NCBI GenBank assembly: GCA_016285335.1
Contig: JAEEQO010000092.1
Location: 1 to 10,687, forward strand
Length of the DNA: 10,687 nt
Direction of reading: 5' to 3'
Source of the DNA: Victivallales bacterium
GTDB taxonomy: Bacteria > Verrucomicrobiota > Lentisphaeria > Victivallales > UBA1829
This document shows, piece by piece, positions 1 through 5,379 of this stretch. Below the pieces are notes generated by a model. The model saw nothing but the letters and a program-made list of their open reading frames with translations, was not told the origin of the DNA and did not search any database. Each line of letters begins with the position of its first letter. Position 1 is the stretch's first letter. Both the position numbers and the translations under genes were made by a program.

Positions 1-246
1 GTCGTCATCGCCCGCAAGAATTCCGGTCTCCGCGAAACGTTCACCGTCCGCCGTTTCCAGAACGGCTACGGCGTGGAACGCGTGTTCCCGATCCACAGCC
101 CGCGCATCGACGCGATCACCGTGGAGCGTCACGGCCATGTCCGCCGCGCGAAACTCTACTATCTGCGCGACAAGATCGGCAAAGCCGCCCGCGTCAAAGA
201 GAAAAAGTACTTCGGTCCTGCGGCGTCCGCCGATTCCGCGAAGTAA
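1..246 (+). CDS. rplS: Large-subunit ribosomal protein L19, 3' part
   Basis: Frame 1 is open from the first base to TAA at 244-246, giving the last 81 residues; the 5' end lies before the window. The peptide carries the hallmark L19 core: an [18 protein letters not shown] stretch, then [11 protein letters not shown] (about residues 24-34 of the visible part), then [11 protein letters not shown] (about 49-59) and a basic tail. L19 binds 23S rRNA at the interface of the 50S and 30S subunits. The tail after the core ([16 protein letters not shown]) is slightly long and Ala/Ser-rich, as in many bacterial L19s. The rnhB start codon follows after only five bases, so the two are almost certainly co-transcribed. 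In many bacteria rplS sits beside trmD and rnhB, which supports both calls. Identification is secure; only the N-terminus is missing. Confidence 0.96.
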   Translation, partial: VVIARKNSGLRETFTVRRFQNGYGVERVFPIHSPRIDAITVERHGHVRRAKLYYLRDKIGKAARVKEKKYFGPAASADSAK

Positions 247-251
247 TCCGG

Positions 252-914
252 ATGGATTTCCTTCCCGGAAATTCCGAACTCCTCGCCTACGAAACCAAGT
301 GGGGCGGGGAGTTTTCTTTTATCGCCGGAGTCGACGAGGCCGGACGCGGCTGCTGCGCGGGGCCCGTCTGCGCCGCCGCAGTCGTGTTCACTGACCGTGC
401 CCGCATTCCCGCCGGGGTCAACGACTCCAAGCAGCTCACGCACAAACAGCGCATGGAACTGCGCGAGGCGATCCTCGCCGAACCCTCCGCGCTCACGTCC
501 GTGGCGATGGTCGACCAGGACGAGATCGACCGCACGGACATCCTGCGCGCCACCTGGCTTGCCATGCGGAACGCCGTGCTGGGCCTACCGCGTCCCGCCG
601 ATTTCGTGCTCGTGGACGGCAACCCGGTCAAGGGGCTGCCCGTCCCCTCGGAAAACATCGTGAAGGGCGACGCGAAGTCCGCCAGCATCGCGGCCGCGAG
701 CATCCTCGCCAAAACCTCCCGCGACCTTTTCATGCTGGAGGCGGCGAAACAGTATCCGCAGTATCAGTTCGAGGTCCACAAAGGTTACTGCACCAAACTT
801 CACACCGACCTCATCCGCCAGTACGGCCCGTGCCCGCTTCACCGCAAGACGTTCGAGCCCGTCCGTTCCATCCTGAATCCGCCCGACACCGTGCAGGGCG
901 AATTCCAATTCTGA
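252..914 (+). CDS. rnhB: Ribonuclease HII
   Basis: This 220-residue protein is of normal family length. RNase HII cuts the RNA strand of RNA-DNA hybrids and nicks 5' of single ribonucleotides embedded in DNA, starting ribonucleotide excision repair in the cytoplasm. The family signature GVDEAGRG is at residues 26-33, giving acidic residues D28 and E29. The third carboxylate is D122 in VLVDGN, and D139 in KGDAKSASIAAASILAK is the likely fourth member of the DEDD set. Further family marks are NDSKQL (57-62), the HKGY motif with the tyrosine that senses the 2'-OH, and the C-terminal HRKTFEPV. The ATG at 252 lies five bases after the rplS stop and has no clear Shine-Dalgarno sequence, so translational coupling to rplS is likely. 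No key residue is missing. Confidence 0.97.
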   Translation: MDFLPGNSELLAYETKWGGEFSFIAGVDEAGRGCCAGPVCAAAVVFTDRARIPAGVNDSKQLTHKQRMELREAILAEPSALTSVAMVDQDEIDRTDILRATWLAMRNAVLGLPRPADFVLVDGNPVKGLPVPSENIVKGDAKSASIAAASILAKTSRDLFMLEAAKQYPQYQFEVHKGYCTKLHTDLIRQYGPCPLHRKTFEPVRSILNPPDTVQGEFQF

Positions 915-922
915 GGTCAACC

Positions 923-1459
923 ATGGATTTGAACGAACTGAGACGAGATTGCGCCATCAAGCAGAAGAAGGGCCTGCCGTTCATCATGGCGTCCGTGCTC
1001 ATCTGGGCCGCCATCCTGTGCGTTCACCTGACCGGCCTCAATCCCCTCGCGAAAAATCTGCTTACGTTCTGCTGCACGGGGCCGCTGCTGCCGCTCGCGT
1101 TCGGCATCTCGAAGCTGATCGGCGTCGACTTTCAGGGCAGGGACAACCCGCTGACGAAGCTCGGCATGATCTTCACGCTGAACCAGATTTTGTATCTCCT
1201 GATCGCCATGTGGGTCTATGCCGCCGTGCCGGAGAAGATGCTCATGGTCTTTTCGATGGTCTTCGGCGCGCATTTCCTGCCGTACGGCTGGCTGTACGAG
1301 TCGAAAAGCTATTTCGTGATGGCGGTCGCCATCCCGTTCCTTTCCCTGGGCCTCGGCCTGTATTTCCCGCCGTTCGTGCTCGCGGCGGCCATGATCGGCG
1401 TGGAGATCCTGTTCAGCGTCCTGCTCTGGCTCGAAGTCAAAGCGTCGGCCCCCAAATAA
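923..1459 (+). CDS. Six-helix membrane protein, DUF7010-like
   Basis: The product has 178 residues if it starts at the ATG at 923. That start is preferred because GAGG at 913-916 lies six bases upstream and overlaps the rnhB stop. An upstream in-frame start at 830 would lie inside rnhB and add unrelated Arg/Pro-rich residues. After a short charged N-terminus (MDLNELRRDCAIKQKKGLPF) there are about six hydrophobic segments, near residues 18-37, 43-66, 79-101, 104-120, 129-148 and 150-172, and a short polar tail. The LNELRxDxxxKQKKGLPFIxASVxIW opening resembles my recollection of the DUF7010 family of uncharacterised bacterial membrane proteins. I have not confirmed this by a search, and no function is known to me. 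Being third in the rplS-rnhB unit says nothing clear about its role. The reading frame is well supported; the family name is moderate. Confidence 0.85.
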   Translation: MDLNELRRDCAIKQKKGLPFIMASVLIWAAILCVHLTGLNPLAKNLLTFCCTGPLLPLAFGISKLIGVDFQGRDNPLTKLGMIFTLNQILYLLIAMWVYAAVPEKMLMVFSMVFGAHFLPYGWLYESKSYFVMAVAIPFLSLGLGLYFPPFVLAAAMIGVEILFSVLLWLEVKASAPK

Positions 1460-1460
1460 C

Positions 1461-1496
1461 AGGGCTCATAGGGGCCATAGGGCCTATAAGCCATAT
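1461..1496 (+). repeat. Degenerate 9-base tandem repeat, copy A
   Basis: Starting one base after the stop of the DUF7010-like gene, four consecutive 9-mers share the pattern A(A/G)GNNYYAT: AGGGCTCAT (1461), AGGGGCCAT (1470), AGGGCCTAT (1479) and AAGCCATAT (1488, the weakest). The idealised unit AGGNCCTAT reads the same on the other strand after a phase shift, so the array can fold on itself; 1477-1487 is a perfect 11-base palindrome. It is followed by ATTTTCCCCGG. A second array of the same kind lies at 3298-3324. Position and folding allow a transcription-end or mRNA-stability role, but no strong GC stem with a U-run is present. Confidence 0.8.
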
Positions 1497-1553
1497 TTTC
1501 CCCGGCTTTCCCGAAAAAACGCTGCATTCCGCTCTTTGGCGGGGCCGTGCCGC

Positions 1554-1581
1554 TTGCAATTCCGCGTTTCTGTGATATAGT
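1554..1581 (+). promoter_or_regulatory. Sigma-70-type promoter for the Sel1 gene
   Basis: TTGCAA (1554-1559) is followed after 16 bases by TATAGT (1576-1581), with TG at 1573-1574 giving an extended -10 element. Transcription would begin near 1588, leaving a leader of about 45 bases. A strong ribosome-binding site, AAGGAG at 1619-1624, lies eight bases before the ATG at 1633. The site lies in the only gap between the two plus-strand units, which fits an independent start for the Sel1 gene. Confidence 0.6.
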
Positions 1582-1632
1582 ATGAGCAGATAATTCCGCC
1601 TGCAATGCCAAGTTTTTCAAGGAGCCGGAACC

Positions 1633-3273
1633 ATGAAAATGCCCCGCCGTCTGTTTTCCGTTTTTGCCGGATGTTTCACTCTTTTCCTGATCGGGACGGC
1701 GTTCGCCGTCCGCGCGGACGAAAAGGACGACCGCGAAAAGCAAAGGCTTGAGGAGCTGAAGAGGGTAGAAGCAATGCTCAATGCGCAGATCGATGCGCTG
1801 ATCGAGAGGGAAAAGGCCGATCCGAACGACGCGAAATCGCTCTACGAACTCGGCGTCCGCTGCATGAAGGCGGACAAACTTGCCGACTATGATCCTTTTA
1901 CCGCTATTGAACTGTACCGCCGCGCCGCCGAAATGGGCTATGCCGAAGCGCAGTACGCATACGGCAAAATGTATCTGGTATCTCTTCATGAGATCCTACC
2001 CCGAGCCGCGGCGAAGGCGGAGGGCGTCAAATGGCTCCAAAAGGCCGCCGACCAGGGCCATGAGAAAGCGCAGCTGGCGCTCGCGAAGTGTTATTCGTCG
2101 GGCGAAGGCGTGAAGAAAGACGAGGCGAAGGCGTTCGAAGTCTATCGGAAGGCCGCGGACGCCGGCAGCGCGGAGGCGTTGTACGAACTCCACGTTTTCT
2201 ATCTGCGTGGGTGGGGCGTGGAAAAGGACGAGGCGAAGGCGATGGAAGTGCTCCGCAAGTCCGCGGAAGCGGGCTATGTCAAGGCGCAGTGTTCGCTGGG
2301 GTTTAAATACCAGTCCGGATCCAGCACGCCGATTGATCTGCCGGAGGCCGTCAAATGGTACAGGCTGGCCGAGGCGCAGGGCGATTCCACGGCAAAAATG
2401 TATCTCGAACAGTTGAAGGACGTCATCCCCCTGCTGGAACCGGCGGAAAAGGGCGACGCCGAAGCGCAGTTCAAACTTTACAAGTGCATCGTTGAAAACC
2501 GTAACATCGGAAGTTCGAACCTCGGAAGCACAGGAAAATGGGTCGAGCTGGAGAAATGGCTGCACAGGTCCGCGGAGAACGGGCATGTACCCGCGCAGCT
2601 CGAACTGGCGGAGGCGTATCTGCATGGCTTTTCGCCGGTGAAGAAGGAGCTCGCCGAAGCCGCCAAGTGGTACCGGAAGGCGGCGGAGCAGGGGAGTCCC
2701 AAAGCGCACGGCATGCTCGGCTGCCTCTACGCGACCGGACGCGGCGTCCCCAGGGACCGGAAGACCGCGGTCGAATGGTTCCGCAAGGGCGCGGCGCTGA
2801 ACAACGCCGAATCGCAGTACGGCATGGGCGTCAGCATCGAGGAAGGCTGGCTGGAGCCTTACGACGAGGAAAAGGACTGGAAAACCGTCGTGGACTGGTA
2901 CATCAAGGCGGCGGACAACGGCATGATCTACGTGGATGCGCTGAAGCCCGATGTGCGCGGCGACGACGCCAGTCTGCGGAGCAGGATCGGCGCGATCTAT
3001 TACAACGGTTTCTTCATAACGGACAATGCCCAATACTTCGACGAATGCGTCAAATGGTACCGGAAGGCCGCCGAAGCGGACCCGGAAGACCCGGGTTTCG
3101 GGATCAAATCTCTCCGGATATTTGCTTCGCGCCAGAGCTTTTTCACGGGCGGCCGCGAAGCGGCGAAGCAGGCGCTCCGCGAGCTCGCGAAGAACGGCAA
3201 CGAAGCGGCGCAGGATGTCATAGACGATGAAGGCTGGGGCGAGCCGGAAGAGGAAACCGGGGAGAAGGACTGA
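1633..3273 (+). CDS. Secreted Sel1-repeat (TPR-like) protein
   Basis: This is a 546-residue protein. A Sec signal peptide is clear: positively charged MKMPRR, hydrophobic residues 7-23, and a cleavage site after AFA (25) or VRA (28). A short charged helix (about 29-62, rich in Glu/Lys/Arg) follows. From about residue 64 to 515 there are roughly ten Sel1-like repeats of 36-44 residues, for example ALAKCYSSGEGVKKDEAKAF followed by EVYRKAADAGSAEA, and KWYRKAAEQGSPKA further on. Several units are irregular: a half repeat around DVIPLLEPAEKGDAEAQ and longer loops in the last third. The C-terminus is acidic. Sel1 repeats are alpha-alpha hairpin solenoids that mediate protein-protein contact, so a periplasmic scaffold is likely, but the partner is unknown. 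No catalytic domain is fused. The gene is monocistronic, with its own promoter and ribosome-binding site. Confidence 0.93.
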   Translation: MKMPRRLFSVFAGCFTLFLIGTAFAVRADEKDDREKQRLEELKRVEAMLNAQIDALIEREKADPNDAKSLYELGVRCMKADKLADYDPFTAIELYRRAAEMGYAEAQYAYGKMYLVSLHEILPRAAAKAEGVKWLQKAADQGHEKAQLALAKCYSSGEGVKKDEAKAFEVYRKAADAGSAEALYELHVFYLRGWGVEKDEAKAMEVLRKSAEAGYVKAQCSLGFKYQSGSSTPIDLPEAVKWYRLAEAQGDSTAKMYLEQLKDVIPLLEPAEKGDAEAQFKLYKCIVENRNIGSSNLGSTGKWVELEKWLHRSAENGHVPAQLELAEAYLHGFSPVKKELAEAAKWYRKAAEQGSPKAHGMLGCLYATGRGVPRDRKTAVEWFRKGAALNNAESQYGMGVSIEEGWLEPYDEEKDWKTVVDWYIKAADNGMIYVDALKPDVRGDDASLRSRIGAIYYNGFFITDNAQYFDECVKWYRKAAEADPEDPGFGIKSLRIFASRQSFFTGGREAAKQALRELAKNGNEAAQDVIDDEGWGEPEEETGEKD

Positions 3274-3297
3274 GACAGGTCAGGGGCCTGAGATAAT

Positions 3298-3324
3298 AGG
3301 ACTTATAGGCCCCATAAGACTTAT
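3298..3324 (+). repeat. Degenerate 9-base tandem repeat, copy B
   Basis: About 24 bases after the Sel1 stop there are three in-register 9-mers, AGGACTTAT (3298), AGGCCCCAT (3307) and AAGACTTAT (3316), of the same family as 1461-1496. CTTAT (3302-3306) can pair with ATAAG (3314-3318), and TTTTTT follows directly (3323-3329 region), so a weak intrinsic terminator for the Sel1 gene is plausible. As at copy A, the sequence runs on into an ATATT..CCCCGG motif (3338-3348). No coding function is seen. Confidence 0.75.
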
Positions 3325-3342
3325 TTTTTGAGGGGGGATATT

Positions 3343-3421
3343 CCCCGGAAATAGAATCGGCACGCATCGCTCAATGGCGGTACGTGCCGTTCATTACGTT
3401 TCCGATTGATTCTGTATGGGG
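3343..3421. other. Nested hairpin in a gene-free gap
   Basis: CGGCACG (3358-3364) pairs perfectly with CGTGCCG (3383-3389). Inside, one mismatch is followed by a second stem (3366-3370 with 3377-3381) closed by a six-base loop. Around it, AGAATC (3353-3358) could pair with GATTCT (3408-3413), sharing one base with the inner stem, and CCCC (3343-3346) with GGGG (3418-3421). The inner hairpin is robust; the outer closure is weaker. No open reading frame of note lies here. The whole gap 3274-3585 has no gene I can support. Which strand, if any, is transcribed cannot be told. Confidence 0.55.
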
Positions 3422-3423
3422 AG

Positions 3424-3577
3424 CTCGATTTATTCGGGCGGATGGATTTTCAGCAGATGGGCAAAAAGACAATGCCGGAAGATTTGAAGATGGCTACCTG
3501 AAAACGTAACCATCGAAAATCTTGCAAATTGGACTTTGCCCAGATGCGAAAAGCCGCCGAACAGAATAAATAGAGGT
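3424..3577. repeat. Large imperfect inverted repeat (154 bases)
   Basis: The left arm (3424-3497) and right arm (3506-3577) are diverged inverted copies around an eight-base loop (3498-3505). From the centre outward, paired blocks are TAC/GTA and GATGG/CCATC; AAGATTT (3479-3485)/AAATCTT (3517-3523); CAAT/ATTG; TGGGCAAA (3458-3465)/TTTGCCCA (3535-3542); GCA/TGC; TTTT/AAAA; GGCGG/CCGCC; and ATTTATTC (3428-3435)/GAATAAAT (3564-3571). By hand roughly 50 of 75 positions pair. The right end overlaps the lpxA terminator hairpin. It could be a non-autonomous (MITE- or REP-like) insertion, a long 3'-UTR hairpin or a structured RNA. I see no target-site duplication. Confidence 0.7.
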
Positions 3578-3587
3578 GCCCTCTATT
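3569..3587 (-). terminator. Hairpin at the end of lpxA
   Basis: AATAGAGG (3569-3576) and CCTCTATT (3580-3587) form a perfect eight-pair stem with a three-base loop. On the minus strand it overlaps the lpxA stop codon (3586-3588) and is followed by a short, interrupted AT-rich stretch (TATTC) rather than a clean U-run. It may terminate lpxA weakly or stabilise the 3' end. It adjoins the large inverted repeat. Confidence 0.45.
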
Positions 3588-4383
3588 ATGCGCGGCGGGT
3601 GCTGCCCCCGCTCAGGACGCCCCGTTTGGCGGAACGTACGAATTCGACGAATTCCTTGACTTCCGGGATCTGGGGCAGGGTGGTTTCGATCTCTTCCAGC
3701 GCGTTCTTCATGTTGAGGCCGCGGCGGAACGCGATGTCGTACATCTTGTGGACGGTGCGGATGTCTTCCCTGGAATAACCCGCGCGTTCCAGCGCAACCT
3801 TGTTGAAGCTGCGGACGCCGCCGTTTCTGCCGTCGCCGATCATGAAGGGCGGCAGGTCCATGGAGATGGCGGAACCGCCGGAGAGCATGGCGTAGCGGCC
3901 CACGCGGACGAACTGGTGGATGCAAGTGTTGCCGGAGATGAACGCGTGGTCGCCGATCTGGACGTAGCCAGCGGCGAGCGCGCCGAGCGCCATGATCACG
4001 TAGTCGCCGATCACGGTGTTGTGCGCCATGTGGGCGTTGCCCATGAAGAAGCCGTGGCTTCCGACGACCGTTTCCGTGCCGGGATGCGCCCCGCGATGGA
4101 TGGAAACGCCCTCGCGGATGATGTTGGCGTCGCCAATGCGGGTGTACGATTCCTGGGACGGATCGTAGCTGATGTCATTGGGGGCGCCGCCGAGCGTCGC
4201 GAACGGGAATATGGTGTTGCCCGCGCCGATCGTGGTGTTGGAGTAGATGTGACACTGTGCAATCAGGCGCGTGTTCGCGCCGATCTTCACGTGGTCTTCG
4301 ATGATGCAGTACGGGCCGACGAAAACGGAGTCGTCGAGCTCGACGTCATTCCCGATGATGGCGGTCTGGTGAATCTGCGCCAT
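3586..4383 (-). CDS. lpxA: Acyl-ACP--UDP-N-acetylglucosamine O-acyltransferase
   Basis: This 265-residue protein catalyses the first step of lipid A synthesis: transfer of a 3-hydroxyacyl chain from acyl carrier protein to the 3-OH of UDP-GlcNAc, in the cytoplasm. About the first 190 residues show the hexapeptide-repeat pattern of a left-handed beta-helix (IGNDVELDDSVFVGPY, VKIGANTRL, TTIGAGNTI). NAHMAHN at 116-122 holds H118 and H121; H121 matches the catalytic base H125 of the E. coli enzyme. HQF is at 156-158, and G169 falls on E. coli G173, the acyl-chain ruler. The helical C-terminus (about 195-255: YSREDIRTVHKMYDIAFRR and on) is typical of LpxA. The ATG at 4381-4383 lacks a clear Shine-Dalgarno sequence and lies 21 bases behind a 36-codon gene, with which it probably shares a transcript. 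No other lpx gene is nearby. The main alternative, LpxD, would be longer. Confidence 0.96.
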   Translation of the reverse strand: MAQIHQTAIIGNDVELDDSVFVGPYCIIEDHVKIGANTRLIAQCHIYSNTTIGAGNTIFPFATLGGAPNDISYDPSQESYTRIGDANIIREGVSIHRGAHPGTETVVGSHGFFMGNAHMAHNTVIGDYVIMALGALAAGYVQIGDHAFISGNTCIHQFVRVGRYAMLSGGSAISMDLPPFMIGDGRNGGVRSFNKVALERAGYSREDIRTVHKMYDIAFRRGLNMKNALEEIETTLPQIPEVKEFVEFVRSAKRGVLSGGSTRRA

Positions 4384-4404
4384 GAGTGTCTGCCGGAGAG
4401 AGGA

Positions 4405-4515
4405 TTATTTCTTCTTGGCGGCGGCCTTGATCGCCTCTTTCACGCGGAGTTTGACGCGCTTGAGGTACTGTTTGCGGCGGGCCTGTTTCTCGTGCTTGTT
4501 ATACTGTCTTCCCAT
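4405..4515 (-). CDS. 36-residue very basic protein upstream of lpxA
   Basis: A short open frame runs from ATG (4513-4515) to TAA (4405-4407). It starts MGRQYNKHEKQARRKQYLKR and ends in an Ala/Lys tail (EAIKAAAKKK). About 40% of residues are Lys or Arg and there are only two acidic residues. It should be one amphipathic, nucleic-acid-binding helix, resembling small ribosome-associated proteins. GGAG (complement of 4525-4528) lies nine bases before the ATG, a good ribosome-binding site, whereas the downstream lpxA lacks one. A minus-strand promoter at 4570-4597 precedes it. An in-frame ATG five codons upstream (4528-4530) overlaps the ribosome-binding site and is less likely. I have a vague memory of similar GRQYNK-type basic mini-proteins in PVC bacteria but cannot confirm it. 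A ribosomal or RNA-binding role is inference from composition only. Confidence 0.75.
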   Translation of the reverse strand: MGRQYNKHEKQARRKQYLKRVKLRVKEAIKAAAKKK

Positions 4516-4524
4516 TGTGAGGAT

Positions 4525-4528
4525 CTCC
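4525..4528 (-). promoter_or_regulatory. Ribosome-binding site of the 36-codon gene
   Basis: The minus strand reads GGAG here, nine bases before the ATG at 4515. It decides between the two in-frame ATGs, because the upstream one (4530) begins just before the GGAG and has no such site of its own. Confidence 0.65.
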
Positions 4529-4569
4529 ATTGTGTTGGATTTGGTTCAGGTTCAAAAATATATCCATAA

Positions 4570-4597
4570 AAGATAGCACAAATTCCCGATTTTTCAA
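4570..4597 (-). promoter_or_regulatory. Promoter for the mini-gene and lpxA
   Basis: On the minus strand TTGAAA (4597-4592) is followed after 16 bases by TATCTT (4575-4570). A second AT-rich -10-like element (TATATT) lies just downstream, near 4558-4563. The leader would be about 45 bases to the ATG at 4515. It diverges from the methyltransferase promoter, and the two -35 boxes are about 50 bases apart. Confidence 0.45.
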
Positions 4598-4605
4598 ATA
4601 TAAAA

Positions 4606-4638
4606 CGGAAAAAACACGCCGAAAACACGGTTTTTCCG
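4606..4638. repeat. Inverted repeat between divergent promoters
   Basis: CGGAAAAAAC (4606-4615) and GTTTTTCCG (4630-4638) are complementary except for one extra A, with a 14-base centre. They lie upstream of both predicted -35 boxes. No gene ends here, so this is more likely an operator or a structural element than a terminator. Confidence 0.4.
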
Positions 4639-4647
4639 GTCCGTGCC

Positions 4648-4676
4648 TTGACTTTTGCGCGGTTCCGCTCTATTTT
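4648..4676 (+). promoter_or_regulatory. Sigma-70-type promoter for the methyltransferase
   Basis: TTGACT (4648-4653) is separated by 17 bases from TATTTT (4671-4676). The -35 box matches consensus in five of six positions and the spacing is ideal. The start of transcription would be near 4683, at the beginning of an A/C-rich leader. Confidence 0.6.
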
Positions 4677-4682
4677 ATTTCC

Positions 4683-4719
4683 CGGACAAAACAACGAAAC
4701 AAACGGACAAAACACCGAA
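4683..4719 (+). repeat. 16-base direct repeat in the leader
   Basis: CGGACAAAACAACGAA (4683-4698) recurs as CGGACAAAACACCGAA (4704-4719), identical at 15 of 16 positions with a period of 21 bases, two helical turns. The pair fills the stretch between the -10 box and the ATG at 4721. It may be a tandem duplication or the binding site of a regulator placed to block transcription. Confidence 0.75.
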
Positions 4720-4720
4720 T

Positions 4721-5344
4721 ATGACCGAACCCGACTTCTCAAAGATCGAAACCGCCGGATGCCCCGCGGGCGACGCCGGACGCGACATGATCCTCCGCAT
4801 GAACCGCGAACACGGCCCGCTCAGGTCGTGGGGATTTTCGCACATCCCGGTCGGACGCTCCGTGCTGGACGTGGGCTGCGGCGGGGGCGCGGCGTTAAAC
4901 GAACTTGCGGAACGCTTTCCCGAGGCGAAGCTGACCGGATGCGACGTTTCCTCGCTCGCGATCGAGACCGCGACGGCGCTGAACGAGGCGTTTGTGAGGT
5001 CCGGGCGGATGGCGTTTCACCTGTGCGGCGTGCCCGACCTGCCGTTCGCGGACGGCGCGTTCGACACGGTGTTCTCGGTCGAGAGCCTGTATTTCTGGCC
5101 GGACGCCCTGGCGGGGCTGAGGGAGATCCGGCGCGTGCTCGCTCCGGGCGGCGTGTTCATGACCGCGCTGGAGATGGTCGGCGGCAGGATGGACGAACGC
5201 CAGCTCGCGATCGTGGAGCATCTGAAGATGTTCTGCCCCACGCGGGACGAACTTGCGGAGCTGATGGTTGCCGCGGGTTTCGCGGACGTGAACGTCGACT
5301 TCGAGCCGGAACACGTCTGGCTGTGCGCAGTCGGGCGGAAATAA
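4721..5344 (+). CDS. Class I SAM-dependent methyltransferase
   Basis: This is a 207-residue protein starting at the ATG at 4721. The frame stays open upstream to an ATG at 4655, but that codon lies inside the predicted promoter, so 4721 is preferred. A short helical N-terminal cap ends in MNREHGPLRSWGFSHI. Motif I, VLDVGCGGG, is at 48-56; D75 in LTGCDVS is placed to bind the ribose of S-adenosylmethionine. LPFADGAFDTVFSVESLYFW (107 onward) is the usual motif II/III region, followed by REIRRVLAPGGVFM. The fold is complete. The substrate cannot be read from sequence; the family contains small-molecule and quinone methyltransferases. No Shine-Dalgarno sequence is visible; the leader is A/C-rich and looks unstructured. 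It stands alone, divergent from the lpxA unit and convergent with the gene ending at 5380. Confidence 0.9.
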   Translation: MTEPDFSKIETAGCPAGDAGRDMILRMNREHGPLRSWGFSHIPVGRSVLDVGCGGGAALNELAERFPEAKLTGCDVSSLAIETATALNEAFVRSGRMAFHLCGVPDLPFADGAFDTVFSVESLYFWPDALAGLREIRRVLAPGGVFMTALEMVGGRMDERQLAIVEHLKMFCPTRDELAELMVAAGFADVNVDFEPEHVWLCAVGRK

Positions 5345-5379
5345 GCTCGAATTCCCTTTCGAAAAAAGCCGCTTTCCCC

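Noticed and set aside
1996..3033. 345-codon frame antisense to the Sel1 gene
   Set aside because: The plus-strand frame encodes clear Sel1 repeats with a signal peptide; the antisense frame mirrors repeat periodicity only.
3748..4569. 273-codon frame antisense to lpxA and the mini-gene
   Set aside because: It is rich in Val, Asp, Ala and Gly as the antisense of hexapeptide repeats; lpxA is unambiguous.
4440..4742. 100-codon minus-strand frame overlapping the 36-codon gene
   Set aside because: It covers both divergent promoters and the A/C-rich leader, and its sequence looks random. The 36-codon frame has the better start signal.
5345..5379. Possible bidirectional terminator between convergent genes
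   Set aside because: Only a four-pair AAAG/CTTT stem with a T-run is visible on the minus strand; too weak to call.
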